From Cryobacterium sp. SO2 (GTDB lineage: Bacteria; Actinomycetota; Actinomycetes; Actinomycetales; Microbacteriaceae), in NCBI RefSeq assembly GCF_026151165.2, contig NZ_CP117849.1:2542001-2606000 (forward strand): a stretch of 64,000 nucleotides of DNA, written 5' to 3'. Positions 41,486 to 52,744 of this stretch are shown in pieces (position 1 is the first letter of the stretch; the number at the start of each line of letters is the position of its first letter). A program made the position numbers and the translations under genes. Under the pieces are notes generated by a model that ran no database searches, had not been told where the DNA came from, and worked only from the letters and a program-made list of their open reading frames with translations.

Positions 41486-43318
41486 TTACTCCTCTTCCCA
41501 GGTGGGGGCGTGATCCTTGGCGTACTGCACGAAGCTGTTGCTGACACCCTGCGGCACCATCGGCCACACCATAGCGTCACGGCTCACGATGAAGTCGATC
41601 ACCACGGGCCGGTCGTTGGTGGCCAGCGCGAGCTTGATGGCGTCGTCGACCTGGTCGGCGCTGGTGACCCGGATGCCCAGGGCACCGTAGGCGTCGGCCA
41701 TCTTCACGAAGTCGGGCACCATCGCGGTGCCGTGGCCAGTGTTGAGGTCGGTGAAGGAGTGCCGGCCGTCGTAGAACAGTGACTGCCACTGCCGCACCAT
41801 GCCGAGCGACGAGTTGTTGATGATCGCCACCTTGATCGGGATGTTGTTGATCGTGCAGGTGGCGAGCTCCTGGTTGGTCATCTGGAAGCAGCCGTCGCCG
41901 TCGATGGCCCAGACCACGCGGTCGGGCTCGGCGACCTTGGCACCCATGGCGGCGGGAACCGAGTACCCCATGGTGCCGGCACCGCCGGAGTTGAGCCAGG
42001 AGTTGGGTCGCTCGTACTTGATGAACTGGGCGGCCCACATCTGGTGCTGGCCGACGCCGGCGGCGTAGACGCCTTCGGGGCCGGTCAGTTCGCCGATGCG
42101 CTTGATCACGTACTGCGGGGCGAGCAGGCCGTCGGCCGGCTCGGAGTAGCCCAGCGGGAACTTCTCGCGCAGGCCGTTGAGGTAGGTCCACCACTCGGCG
42201 ATGTCCGGCGTGGTCGTGGTGATCGCCTCACGGTAGGCCACCGTGAGGTCGGCGATCACGTCTTTGGCGTCGCCCACGATGGGCACGTCGGCGGCGCGGA
42301 TCTTGCCGATCTCGGCCGGGTCGACGTCCACGTGCACGATGGTCGCGTTCGGGGCGAACTCGGAGGCCTTGCCGGTGACCCTGTCGTCGAAGCGGGCGCC
42401 GAGGGCGATGATGAGGTCGGATTCCTGGAGCGCGAGCACGGCCGAGACCGTGCCGTGCATGCCGGGCATGCCTAGTTGCTGCTCGTGCGAGTCGGGGAAC
42501 GCTCCTCGGGCCATCAGCGTGGTGACGACGGGCGTGCCGGTGAGCTCGGCGAACTCGAGGAGCTCCTTCGACGCCTGGGCGCGGATGACACCGCCGCCGA
42601 CGTAGAGCACCGGCTTGGACGCTCCAGCCAGCAGAGCGGCCGCGGCCTGCACCTGCTTGCCGTGGGCTTTGGTGATGGGGCGGTAGCCGGGCAGGTCGAG
42701 CTTGGGCGGCCAGATGAACGGCGCGCTCATCTGCTGGGCGTCCTTGGTGATGTCCACCAGCACCGGGCCGGGGCGACCGGTGTTGCAGATCAGGAACGCC
42801 GACGCGATGGCGGCAGGGATGTCTTCCGGCCGCTTCACCAGGAAGGAGTGCTTGGTGATCGGCATGGTGATGCCGACGATGTCGGCCTCCTGGAAGGCAT
42901 CCGTGCCCATCAGGGTGCTGAAGACCTGGCCGGTGATCGCGAGGAGCGGTACCGAGTCCATGTAGGCGTCAGCGATGGCCGTGACCAGGTTGGTCGCGCC
43001 GGGGCCCGACGTGGCGATGGCCACCCCTACCCGGTTGCTCGAGGACGCGTAGCCCTCGGCGGCGTGACCGGCACCCTGCTCGTGGCGCACGAGGATGTGC
43101 CGGATGTCGTCCTGGCTCATGATCTCGTCGTAGAGCGGGATAACGGCGCCGCCGGGCAGGCCGAACACGTCGGTCACACCGAGCAGTTTGAGTGATTCGA
43201 GGATCGCGCCGGAGCCGGTGAGTACCGGCGGCGTGCCCGTCGTGTCGGCCTGGCCGGAAGCGGGAGCCGACGGCGTAGACAGAGACGGGGATGGCACGGG
43301 ATAGGGTTCCGTGGTCAT
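41486..43318 (-). CDS. ilvB: acetolactate synthase large (catalytic) subunit
   Basis: 610 aa from ATG 43318 (AGGGAA upstream; a TTG at 43327 is possible). ThDP enzyme: GGAVIPLYDE and the catalytic Glu in RHEQGAGHAAEGYA in the N-terminal domain, and the ThDP/Mg GDGCFQMTNQELAT motif in the C-terminal domain. It condenses pyruvate to acetolactate or with 2-oxobutyrate. Lies 39 bp downstream of ilvD. Confidence 0.96.
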   Translation of the reverse strand: MTTEPYPVPSPSLSTPSAPASGQADTTGTPPVLTGSGAILESLKLLGVTDVFGLPGGAVIPLYDEIMSQDDIRHILVRHEQGAGHAAEGYASSSNRVGVAIATSGPGATNLVTAIADAYMDSVPLLAITGQVFSTLMGTDAFQEADIVGITMPITKHSFLVKRPEDIPAAIASAFLICNTGRPGPVLVDITKDAQQMSAPFIWPPKLDLPGYRPITKAHGKQVQAAAALLAGASKPVLYVGGGVIRAQASKELLEFAELTGTPVVTTLMARGAFPDSHEQQLGMPGMHGTVSAVLALQESDLIIALGARFDDRVTGKASEFAPNATIVHVDVDPAEIGKIRAADVPIVGDAKDVIADLTVAYREAITTTTPDIAEWWTYLNGLREKFPLGYSEPADGLLAPQYVIKRIGELTGPEGVYAAGVGQHQMWAAQFIKYERPNSWLNSGGAGTMGYSVPAAMGAKVAEPDRVVWAIDGDGCFQMTNQELATCTINNIPIKVAIINNSSLGMVRQWQSLFYDGRHSFTDLNTGHGTAMVPDFVKMADAYGALGIRVTSADQVDDAIKLALATNDRPVVIDFIVSRDAMVWPMVPQGVSNSFVQYAKDHAPTWEEE

Positions 43319-43357
43319 GAGAGGCAATTCCCTAATTCGTATGACGGATGGGGTCGA

Positions 43358-45052
<1,695 letters not shown>

Positions 45053-45059
45053 GCTTACG

Positions 45060-45065
45060 AGTCTA
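45060..45065 (-). promoter_or_regulatory. -10 of leaderless ilvD operon
   Basis: TAGACT on the minus strand ends seven bases before the ilvD ATG at 45052. The transcript would begin at the start codon. No attenuator peptide or T-box can therefore lie in the leader. Confidence 0.5.
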
Positions 45066-45118
45066 GAACGTCGCGGGCGGGCCGGGTGGCATCCCGAACC
45101 CTGCCCGCGACGCGCGTC

Positions 45119-47440
45119 CTAGTTCTGCTGCTGAGCGGATGCGGCGCGGAAGTCCGCCAGGAGCGCGAGCACCTGGGTGACCTCCTTGGGGCCGCGCACC
45201 CGGTAACCCGCCAGGGTGGCGCCGGGGCCGATCTTGAGGCCCAGGTCGCTCTCGCCCAGCACCGTGAAGGCGTCTTCGTCGGTGACGTCGTCGCCGGCGT
45301 AGAGCACCCGGTCGGCTCCGGTGTGCACGCGCAGGCGCTCGAGGGCGTCGCCCTTGGTGCTCGAGCGCACCGAGAACTCGAGCACGTTCTTGCCTTCGCG
45401 CACGGTCAGTGCCGGCAGCAGTTCGGCCAGCTGGTCGCGGGCCTCACGCTGAACGGCCTGGCCGTCCTGGGCTGTCGCCAGGCGGGTGTGCAACGCCAAC
45501 CCGGCCGGCTTCTGCTCGATCCAGGTGCCGAACACCGGCCCGGAGATGCGTTCGAGCACCCGGGTGAGGGTGTCGAGCTGCTCGAGTTCGGCCGGCACCA
45601 GGCCGAGTTCGATGCCGTTGTCGTCGAGCTGCACCTCGATGCCGTGCGACCCGGTGAGCAGAACCTGGGACTGCGGTTCGGCGACGTGCTTGAGGCTCAC
45701 CAGCGCCCGGCCGGAGACGAACGCGACGCGCACCCCGGGCAGGTCCAGCAGCCGCTGCACCACGTCGTGGGTGCCGTCGACGGCGCGGGCGTCTTCCGGC
45801 TCGTCCACGTGCGGGGCCAGGGTGCCGTCGAAGTCGAGGGCCACCAGGATGGTCTCTGCCGAGCTGATGTCCTTGAGCGCCGCCACGAGATTCTCCGGCA
45901 CACCGCTGGGCACGGCGGCCCCGCCGGTGAGGGTCTCCAGGAAGTTGGCGGACCAGGCGGCAACGTCGTTGTCGAAGACCTTGCGGCGCAGGGCGCGCAT
46001 CCGACGGGTGCGTTCGCGCTTGGGCATGGTGATGGCCTTCATGATCGAGGCCTTCATGCCGTCGATGTCGTGCGGGTTGATCAGCACGGCCTGCTTGAGT
46101 TCATCGGCGGCGCCGGCGAACTCGCTCAGCACGAGCACGCCGTCCCCGTCGTAGCGCACGGCCACATACTCCTTGGCGACCAGGTTCATGCCGTCGCGGA
46201 GGGCCGTGACGAGCATCACGTCTGCGGCCAGGTAGAGCGCCACCATCTCTTCGCGCGGGTAACCGTGGTGGTGGTAGCTGATGGCGGTGTGGCTGATGGT
46301 GGAGTAGTCGCCGTTGACGCGACCGACGGCGAGTTCGATCTCGTCGCGCAGCTGCATGTAGGTGGCGACCCGCTCGCGGGACGGGCTGGCGACCTGCACC
46401 AGGGTGACGTCCTCGACGTTGAGCGTTCCGTCTTCGAGGAGCTCGCCGAAGGCCTTGATGCGGTGGCCGATGCCCTTGGTGTAGTCGAGGCGGTCGACGC
46501 CGAGCATGATCGTCTTGGGGTTGCCGAGGTCTTCGCGGATCTGGCGGGCGCGTTCCTGGATGTCCGGGCGCTTGGCCATCTCCTCGTACGCTTCGGCGTC
46601 GATCGAAATGGGGAAGTGCTTGGCGATGACGCGGCGGTGCTGCCCGTTCTGGCTGGGCACGTCCACGGCCACACCGCGGGTGGCGTAACCGAACAGGCGA
46701 CGCACCGCACGGGAGAAGTTGCCGGCGTCCGCCAGGCGTTGGAACCCGATCAGGTCGGCGCCGAGCAGGCCGTCGAGGATCTGCTTGCGCCACGGCAGTT
46801 GGGCGAAGATGCCGTACGGCGGGAACGGGATGTGGTTGAAGAAGCCGATCACCAGGTCGGGGCGGGCGTCACGGAGCATGCGCGGCACCAGCTGCAGCTG
46901 GTAGTCGTGCACCCACACCGTGGCGCCGGGGGCAGCGGATGCGGCGGCCGCGGCGGCGAAGCGGCGGTTGACCTGCACGTACGCCTCCCACCACTCGCGG
47001 TGGTAGCTGGGCGACGCGATCACGTCGTGGTAGAGCGGCCAGAGGGTGTCATTGGAGAAGCCCTCGTAGTACAGCTCGAGGTCTTCGGTGCTCAGGCGCA
47101 CGGGCACGATGGAGATGCCGTCGTTCTCGAACGGCTCGAAGCTGCGGTCGGCCACACCGGGCCAGCCCACCCAGGCGCCGTCTGAGGCGCGCATCAGGGG
47201 TTCGAGGGCGGTCACCAGGCCGCCGGGCGAGGTGCGCCAGCTTTCGGTGCCATCTTCGGCGAGTTCGTAGTCGACCGGAAGCCGGTTGGACACCACGACC
47301 AGGTCGAAGTGACCGGGCGCGACCGAATCAGGGCCTGGCTCCACACCGGTCTCCGGCGAGGTGTCCGGAGCGGTGTCGGTTGCGCTGTCGGTAGCGGTGG
47401 GTGCGGTTTCGATGACTCGTCCGTTCCGGTGCCCGCCCAT
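45119..47440 (-). CDS. otsA: bifunctional trehalose-6-phosphate synthase/phosphatase (OtsA-OtsB fusion)
   Basis: 773 aa from ATG 47440 (a start at 47449 is possible). An Asp/Thr/Pro-rich N-terminal extension of about 40 residues precedes a GT20 synthase (VVVSNRLPVDY, WVHDYQLQLVP, GVDRLDYTKGI, TALRDGMNLVAKEYVA), followed by an HAD phosphatase (ALDFDGTLAPH, VAFVSGRA, GDDVTDEDAF). It makes trehalose from UDP-glucose and glucose-6-phosphate. Both active sites look intact. The fusion gives both steps in one polypeptide. Confidence 0.95.
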   Translation of the reverse strand: MGGHRNGRVIETAPTATDSATDTAPDTSPETGVEPGPDSVAPGHFDLVVVSNRLPVDYELAEDGTESWRTSPGGLVTALEPLMRASDGAWVGWPGVADRSFEPFENDGISIVPVRLSTEDLELYYEGFSNDTLWPLYHDVIASPSYHREWWEAYVQVNRRFAAAAAASAAPGATVWVHDYQLQLVPRMLRDARPDLVIGFFNHIPFPPYGIFAQLPWRKQILDGLLGADLIGFQRLADAGNFSRAVRRLFGYATRGVAVDVPSQNGQHRRVIAKHFPISIDAEAYEEMAKRPDIQERARQIREDLGNPKTIMLGVDRLDYTKGIGHRIKAFGELLEDGTLNVEDVTLVQVASPSRERVATYMQLRDEIELAVGRVNGDYSTISHTAISYHHHGYPREEMVALYLAADVMLVTALRDGMNLVAKEYVAVRYDGDGVLVLSEFAGAADELKQAVLINPHDIDGMKASIMKAITMPKRERTRRMRALRRKVFDNDVAAWSANFLETLTGGAAVPSGVPENLVAALKDISSAETILVALDFDGTLAPHVDEPEDARAVDGTHDVVQRLLDLPGVRVAFVSGRALVSLKHVAEPQSQVLLTGSHGIEVQLDDNGIELGLVPAELEQLDTLTRVLERISGPVFGTWIEQKPAGLALHTRLATAQDGQAVQREARDQLAELLPALTVREGKNVLEFSVRSSTKGDALERLRVHTGADRVLYAGDDVTDEDAFTVLGESDLGLKIGPGATLAGYRVRGPKEVTQVLALLADFRAASAQQQN

Positions 47441-47480
47441 GCGGAGCACCTGGCTGCACCTTGAGGTTACCAGCGACGGC

Positions 47481-47486
47481 TATGCT
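47481..47486 (+). promoter_or_regulatory. -10 of leaderless sugar isomerase gene
   Basis: TATGCT ends six bases before the GTG at 47493, in the 52-bp gap between the divergent otsA-otsB and isomerase genes. No ribosome binding site is present, which fits leaderless translation. Confidence 0.5.
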
Positions 47487-47492
47487 GACGCC

Positions 47493-48296
47493 GTGATTCG
47501 CATCGGCATGAGTTCCACCTGCGTCTACCCGCTCCCCCTGGAGGACTCCTTCAGGCTGGCGAAGCTGGCCGGATACGACGGTCTGGAGGTGATGGTCACC
47601 CGCGACGAGGCCACTCAGGATGCCGCGGTGCTGGCGGCGCTCTCGGAGAGGTACAGCCTGCCGATCTTCTCGATCCACGCCCCGGTGCTGCTGCTCACCC
47701 ACTTCGTCTGGGGCAGGGACCCGCGGGTGAAGCTGGAGAAGTCGGCGGTGCTTGCCGCCGAGGTCGGCGCCTCGACCGTCGTGGTGCATCCGCCGTTTCG
47801 CTGGCAGGCCGGCTACGCGGAGGACTTCCTCGACATCGTGCGTGAGCTGACCACGTCCACCGGGCTCGAGATCGCCGTGGAGAACATGTTCCCCTGGAAG
47901 ATCGGCGGTCGGGGCGTGAAGGCGTACTCCCCCGGCTGGGACACCACCCGGATGGACTGCGAGGCGGTGACCCTCGACTTCTCGCACTGTGCCCTGAGCG
48001 GCCACGACAGCCTGGCCATGGCCACGGCCCTGGGCGACCGGCTGCGGCACGTGCACCTCTGTGACGGCTCCGGTTCGCAGGGCGACGGTCGGGTCTTCGA
48101 CGAGCACCTGCTGCCCGGCCGCGGCTCAGAGCCCGTGGCCGAGGTGCTGCAGCTGCTCGCTGCCAGGGACTGGACCGGTGCGGTGGTCGCCGAGGTGAAC
48201 ACCCGAACGGCTCGAAACGAACTCACCCGCCTGGCCCTGCTCACCGAAACCCTCGCGTTCGCCCGCGAGCACACCCACCCCGTCCGCGAGCCGTGA
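47493..48296 (+). CDS. sugar phosphate isomerase/epimerase (AP endonuclease 2-like TIM barrel)
   Basis: 267 aa from GTG 47493. TIM barrel of the xylose-isomerase-like family, with metal-binding positions in FSIHAP, VVHPPFRW, IAVENMFPW, TLDFSHCALSG and HLCDGSG. Members isomerise or epimerise sugars and inositols, or cleave abasic DNA; the specific reaction is not predictable. Ends at a nested bidirectional terminator. Confidence 0.88.
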   Translation: MIRIGMSSTCVYPLPLEDSFRLAKLAGYDGLEVMVTRDEATQDAAVLAALSERYSLPIFSIHAPVLLLTHFVWGRDPRVKLEKSAVLAAEVGASTVVVHPPFRWQAGYAEDFLDIVRELTTSTGLEIAVENMFPWKIGGRGVKAYSPGWDTTRMDCEAVTLDFSHCALSGHDSLAMATALGDRLRHVHLCDGSGSQGDGRVFDEHLLPGRGSEPVAEVLQLLAARDWTGAVVAEVNTRTARNELTRLALLTETLAFAREHTHPVREP

Positions 48297-48346
48297 GTTG
48301 AACCCCGAAAACCGGAGGTTTTTGGGGTTTTTCTCACGGCTCGCGG
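48284..48346. terminator. nested hairpin, bidirectional terminator copy 2
   Basis: Outer arms CCGCGAGCCGTGAG (48284-48297) and CTCACGGCTCGCGG (48333-48346) pair perfectly. The inner hairpin AACCCCGAAAACC / GGTTTTTGGGGTT (48301-48329) has A- and T-tracts. Same sequence plan as 27855-27919, again between convergent genes; the left arm overlaps the end of the isomerase coding sequence. Confidence 0.8.
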
Positions 48347-48347
48347 G

Positions 48348-49517
48348 CTAGATGGTTTGGGAGAGGACAAGAGTGGCGATCAACACCGTGGCGGGGGCCA
48401 CTACCAGGCCGAGGAGCATGTAGCGGCGCCAGGAGATCTCCACCCCCAGGCTGCTCAGGCGCTGGTGCCAGAGCAGCGTCGCCAGCGACGCCCACGGCGT
48501 GATCAGGGGCCCGGCGTTCACGCCGATCAGCAGCGCCACCAACCGTGCGGGCGAGTTCGCCACCGGCTCGAGCGCGAGGTAGGCCGGCAGGTTGTCGAAG
48601 GCGTTCGCGCCGACCATGCCCGCCCCGGCCAGCCGCAACAGGCTGAGCGGGTCGTCGCCGGATCCCGCCGCGGCGTCGAGGAGCTCCCCCAACCCCAGTT
48701 CGTGCAGCGCCGCCATCACCAGGAAGAGGCCGGAGGCCAGCAGCACGAGTGGCCAGGGCACCAGCCCGAGACTGAGGGTCTTTCGGTCGAGCACGAAGAA
48801 GATGACCGTGAGGATGAGGGCCGCCTGCACCGCGGGAATCCACACCGGCACGCCGGACACCAGCGCGGGGATGAGCGCCACCACGGTGACCGCGCTGGTG
48901 CCGAACAGCACGGGGTTGGCCACGCGGGTGGTGGGCGCCACCTGATAGCCCATCCGCAGCGGGCGCCGGCAGACCAGGTAGATGGCCACGACGGTCACGA
49001 GAATCGCCGTGAGGGCCGGCGCGCCGGTGAGCCAGGCGAATTGGATCGGGCTCACCGGATGCCCGAGAAGATCGCCGAGGCGTCCCTGGGCGAGGAGGTT
49101 GGTGAGGTTCGACACCGGCAGCAGCAGGGAGGCCGTGTTCGCCAGCCACACGGTGGTCAGGGCGAAGGGCAACGGGCTGAGCCCGACGTGCCTGGCCATC
49201 ACCACCACCACGGGTGTGAGCAACACTGCCGTCGTGTCCAGCGACAGGAAGACCGTGCTGAGCACGGCCAGAACCACGACCAGCAGCCACAGTAGCCAGG
49301 TGCGTCCCCCGGCCCAGACCGTCAGCCGTTCCGCCACGAACGTGAAGACCCCGGCCGCCGCCGCCAGCTCGGCCACGACGGTGATCGCGACGACGAACAC
49401 GAGAATGGGCAGCACCCGGTCGATGAGTTCGACGGTGGCGGGCCACGGCAGGATCCCGGTGATCGCGGCTATGATTCCCGCACAGAGCAAGACCGCCCCG
49501 ATGATCGCCGTTCGCAT
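48348..49517 (-). CDS. SLC13/ArsB-like anion permease
   Basis: 389 aa from ATG 49517, with AAGGAG 4 nt upstream. About ten transmembrane helices; the motifs STVFLSLDTTAVLLTPVVV and VGANAFDNLPAYLAL are typical of the ArsB/NhaD (ion transporter superfamily) fold. Substrate could be arsenite or an organic anion; no ars regulator is adjacent. The longer frame upstream reads through a divergent small gene and is not used. Confidence 0.85.
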   Translation of the reverse strand: MRTAIIGAVLLCAGIIAAITGILPWPATVELIDRVLPILVFVVAITVVAELAAAAGVFTFVAERLTVWAGGRTWLLWLLVVVLAVLSTVFLSLDTTAVLLTPVVVVMARHVGLSPLPFALTTVWLANTASLLLPVSNLTNLLAQGRLGDLLGHPVSPIQFAWLTGAPALTAILVTVVAIYLVCRRPLRMGYQVAPTTRVANPVLFGTSAVTVVALIPALVSGVPVWIPAVQAALILTVIFFVLDRKTLSLGLVPWPLVLLASGLFLVMAALHELGLGELLDAAAGSGDDPLSLLRLAGAGMVGANAFDNLPAYLALEPVANSPARLVALLIGVNAGPLITPWASLATLLWHQRLSSLGVEISWRRYMLLGLVVAPATVLIATLVLSQTI

Positions 49518-49593
49518 CAATCTCCTTCGACCATCTGGGCGCCGACTCGCGTGATCGACGACCACCCCGGTAGCGTAGAACCAGGAGGACCAC

Positions 49594-49782
49594 ATGCGGA
49601 AGTTTTTGTTCAACAGCGCCATGATCGGCGTCGTGGCCGGCGGTTGGAATATCGTGCAGGCCACCAGGCACGGACCGAGGGATTGGCGTCTGCTGCTCAC
49701 CTGGATCGGCTGGGGCATCAGTGTGGCCGTCGCCGTCGGCAACGTCGTGAAGGACGCCGACGAGAAGTCCCTGAACAAATAG
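49594..49782 (+). CDS. small hypothetical membrane-associated protein
   Basis: 62 aa, with a strong CAGGAGG six bases before the ATG. Two short hydrophobic stretches (about 5-20 and 33-50) and a charged C-terminus. No family recognised. Divergent from the permease gene. Confidence 0.65.
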   Translation: MRKFLFNSAMIGVVAGGWNIVQATRHGPRDWRLLLTWIGWGISVAVAVGNVVKDADEKSLNK

Positions 49783-49903
49783 GGAATCACGAATACGGCG
49801 TATTCGCCCCGCGAGTCCGTCTTCTGCGGCGTGTCCACCCCCTCGTTCGCAGTCAGGACGGGGAAACTGGACTTCTCACGTTGTTAGAAGGAAGGGGCTC
49901 ACG

Positions 49904-50377
49904 ATGTTCGGTCGTCGACGTCGCACCGCACCCGTCGTTCAGGCACCGGTTGCGCCCGCCCTGCCGGAACTCAGCCGTGCCCAGATCTTCGAACACCTGC
50001 ACAGCGCCCTCGCCGACCTCGTCGGCTCTGACGGTGCCTGGACCCTGGTTCCCCGCCAGGCCGGGGACACGGATGTGATCTTCCACGGGCTCAAGGCCCA
50101 CCAGATCGCGGCCGCACTCACCGAGATTCTCGCGACCGAGACCATCCGTCTGCGCACCGAAGAGACCGCGCCGCCGGCGAACATCGCCGAACCGCGCACA
50201 GACACGCCCGCTGAGGGCATCGCCGCCGCCGACATCGCCGCTGCGAACACCGGCGCCGTGCTGGTGGCCTCAGGGGCAGAGCCCACGGCACTGCCGTGGA
50301 ACCCGGCCCCCATCTCGGTCTGGGCCGAGCAGCACGACGGCGCTCGCGCCGGCACGTCCCCGCGCCTGGTGGCCTAG
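49904..50377 (+). CDS. hypothetical protein
   Basis: 157 aa, with GAAGGAAGGGG before the ATG. A basic N-terminus (FGRRRRTAP), a helical middle (residues 25-85: LSRAQIFEHLHSALADLVG, LKAHQIAAALTEILATETIRLR) and an Ala/Pro-rich C-terminus. No membrane segment, no known domain. Monocistronic between a small gene and the GH15 gene. Confidence 0.65.
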   Translation: MFGRRRRTAPVVQAPVAPALPELSRAQIFEHLHSALADLVGSDGAWTLVPRQAGDTDVIFHGLKAHQIAAALTEILATETIRLRTEETAPPANIAEPRTDTPAEGIAAADIAAANTGAVLVASGAEPTALPWNPAPISVWAEQHDGARAGTSPRLVA

Positions 50378-50443
50378 CACCCCTGCCTGTAAGCACTGGC
50401 TGGTCGGCACCGGTATTCAGCCGCGCCGTGTGAGGATATCTGC

Positions 50444-52234
50444 ATGGCTCTGCACATCGAGGACTACGCACTCCTGAGCGACTGCCACTCGGCGGCCCTG
50501 GTCGGCCGGGACGGCAGCATCGACTGGCTGTGCCTGCCGCGGTATGACTCCGGATCGATGTTCGGCGCGTTGCTCGGCTCCGAAGACCACGGCCGCTGGC
50601 TGCTCGCCCCCGCAGATCCCACCGCCACCTGCACCCGCTCCTACGTGGGTGAGAGCTTCATCCTGTCGACGGTCTGGACCACACGCACGGGCAGTGTGGA
50701 GGTGACCGATTTCATGCCGCACGGCGACGGCCGAGCCGATGTCGTGCGCACGGTGCGCGGCCTCTCCGGCAGCGTCGAGATGATCCAGGACCTTCGGCTG
50801 CGGTTCGGCTACGCCACCACGGTGCCGTGGGTGCGGCAGCTGCGCCACGAACGCACCCCCGGCCTCGTCGCCGTGGCCGGCCCGGATGCCGTGGTGGTGC
50901 GCGGCCCTGCCCTGCACGCCGCCGACCACCGCCACGAGGCCCGGTTCACGGTGTCCGTGCACGAGAGCCTCACCGTGCAGCTCACCTGGTACCCCTCCCA
51001 CCTCCCCCTGCCGCCGGCGCTGGATGTGCGGAGCGCCTACGACAGCACGGCGGACTGGTGGGCGAGCTGGGCGGACAGCTGCACCCACGAGGGTCCGTTC
51101 CGGGAGGCCGTGGTGCGTTCGCTTCTCGTTCTTCGGGCACTGACCCACGAGACCACCGGCGGCATCGTGGCCGCGGCCACGACCTCCCTGCCCGAGCACG
51201 AGGGTGGCAACCGCAATTGGGACTACCGGTACGTCTGGCTGCGCGACGCCTCGCTCACCCTGTCGGTGCTGCTCTCGCACGGCTACGAGCTTGAAGCCGA
51301 AGACTGGCGTGGCTGGCTGTTGCGCGCCATCGCCGGCGACCCGAACGACCTTCAGATCATGTACGGCCTGTCCGGCGAGCGGTACCTGCCCGAACGCGAG
51401 CTCACCAGCCTGCCCGGCCACCGCGGCGCGTCGCCGGTGCGGGTGGGCAACGGCGCCGTCGCCCAATTCCAGTCAGACGCCGTGGGCGAGGTGATGGTGG
51501 CCCTGCACGAGGCACGCGCGGCCGGGGTGGAGGAGACCGAGTTCTCCTGGCCGCTGCAGCTCTCCCTGATGGCCTACCTGGAGGAGAACTGGCAGCGGCC
51601 CGATCAGGGGATCTGGGAGGTGCGTGGCCCGGCCCGCGAGTTCACCCATTCCCGCGTGATGGTGTGGGCCGCGTTCGACCGGGCCGTGCGCGGCGTCACG
51701 GAGTACGGCCTGCCCGGGCCCGTCGCGCGGTGGCGGCGGATCAGGGACGAGGTGCGCCGCGACATCGAGGAACGCGGCTTCAACCTGGCGCGCGGCTGCT
51801 ACACCCAGTATTTCGGCAGCGAGGAGGTCGACGCGTCGCTGCTCGTGCTGCCTCAGGTGGGGTTCTGCGCCGCCGACGACCCCCGCATGCTCGGAACGGT
51901 GAGCGCCATCGAGGCCGACCTGCTGCGCGACGGCCTGGTGCTGCGCTACACCACCCACGCGGCCCTGGACGGCCTCGAACCGGGTGAGCATCCGTTCCTG
52001 GCCTGCTCCTTCTGGCTGGTGGAGCAGTACGCCGCCTCCGGCCGCACCGAGGAGGCACGAGCCCTGATGACGCGGTTGGTGGGTCTGGCCAACGACGTGG
52101 GGCTGCTCTCGGAGGAATACGACGTGGCGACGGGGCATCACGCCGGCAACACGCCACAGGCGCTGACCCATCTGACCCTGGTGCGTGCCGCCGACGCCCT
52201 GGTGGCCGCGATGGCGCGGAGCGCCCTGGCCTGA
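50444..52234 (+). CDS. glycoside hydrolase family 15 protein (glucoamylase/trehalase-like)
   Basis: 596 aa. An N-terminal beta-sandwich (1-240: IEDYALLSDCHSAALVGRDGSIDWLCLPRYDS) precedes an (alpha/alpha)6 barrel with GNRNWDYRYVWLRDAS near residues 256-271 and EENWQRPDQGIWEVRGP near 380. Actinobacterial GH15 proteins include glucoamylases and acid trehalases. No signal peptide, so it acts in the cytoplasm; the otsA-otsB fusion 3 kb away makes trehalose or glycogen turnover plausible. Confidence 0.9.
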   Translation: MALHIEDYALLSDCHSAALVGRDGSIDWLCLPRYDSGSMFGALLGSEDHGRWLLAPADPTATCTRSYVGESFILSTVWTTRTGSVEVTDFMPHGDGRADVVRTVRGLSGSVEMIQDLRLRFGYATTVPWVRQLRHERTPGLVAVAGPDAVVVRGPALHAADHRHEARFTVSVHESLTVQLTWYPSHLPLPPALDVRSAYDSTADWWASWADSCTHEGPFREAVVRSLLVLRALTHETTGGIVAAATTSLPEHEGGNRNWDYRYVWLRDASLTLSVLLSHGYELEAEDWRGWLLRAIAGDPNDLQIMYGLSGERYLPERELTSLPGHRGASPVRVGNGAVAQFQSDAVGEVMVALHEARAAGVEETEFSWPLQLSLMAYLEENWQRPDQGIWEVRGPAREFTHSRVMVWAAFDRAVRGVTEYGLPGPVARWRRIRDEVRRDIEERGFNLARGCYTQYFGSEEVDASLLVLPQVGFCAADDPRMLGTVSAIEADLLRDGLVLRYTTHAALDGLEPGEHPFLACSFWLVEQYAASGRTEEARALMTRLVGLANDVGLLSEEYDVATGHHAGNTPQALTHLTLVRAADALVAAMARSALA

Positions 52235-52275
52235 CCCGCGGAGTGCGGGTGGGCGAATCAGGTGCGGCAGGTTGA

Positions 52276-52545
52276 TCAGGAGGAACTGCTGCGGTTACGG
52301 GTGGCGACGCCGTAGATGAGCAGCACGATGATCGAACCCAGGATGGCGATCACCCAGGTGCGCAGGTCGAAGAACGACCCCATGTTCACACCGAAGATCA
52401 GGCCGGCCAGCCAGCCGCCCAACAGGGCGCCGACCACGCCGAGCAACAGGGTGATGAACCAGCCGCCGCCCTGGGTGCCGGGCAGGATCAGCTTGGCCAG
52501 GGCGCCGGCCAGCAGGCCGAGGAGGAGAAAACCGAAGAATCCCAT
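52276..52545 (-). CDS. GlsB/YeaQ/YmgE family stress-response membrane protein
   Basis: 89 aa with three glycine-rich transmembrane helices: FFGFLLLGLLAGALAKLI, WFITLLLGVVGALLGGWLAGLI and TWVIAILGSIIVLLIYG. This is the transglycosylase-associated (GlsB/YeaQ) pattern. Associated with general stress; molecular role unclear. Confidence 0.9.
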   Translation of the reverse strand: MGFFGFLLLGLLAGALAKLILPGTQGGGWFITLLLGVVGALLGGWLAGLIFGVNMGSFFDLRTWVIAILGSIIVLLIYGVATRNRSSSS

Positions 52546-52731
52546 GGGGACAGCCTTCCGTGACCCGGCTTCGGCGGACTCGCCGGCCGGCTGTGTCGAT
52601 CATAAAACCGTCGGCGTCGGGTGGATAGGCGCGACGACGGGCGAGCGTGCGTTGCCGGCGGCCCCGGCGGGAATCAGAGTTCTGCCACATTCTTTGTAGG
52701 TATTCCACTGCGCTGCCCTGGCGCCGAATTC

Positions 52732-52737
52732 TAGATT
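52732..52737 (+). promoter_or_regulatory. -10 of leaderless bioY operon
   Basis: TAGATT ends seven bases before the bioY ATG at 52745; no ribosome binding site. A leaderless start is likely. No BioQ- or BirA-type palindrome is evident upstream. Confidence 0.45.
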
Positions 52738-52744
52738 GAAAACC

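Noticed and set aside
45053..45118. T-box or attenuator leader for the ilv operon
   Set aside because: The 66-bp gap is too short for a T-box and the -10 sits seven bases from the ilvD ATG.
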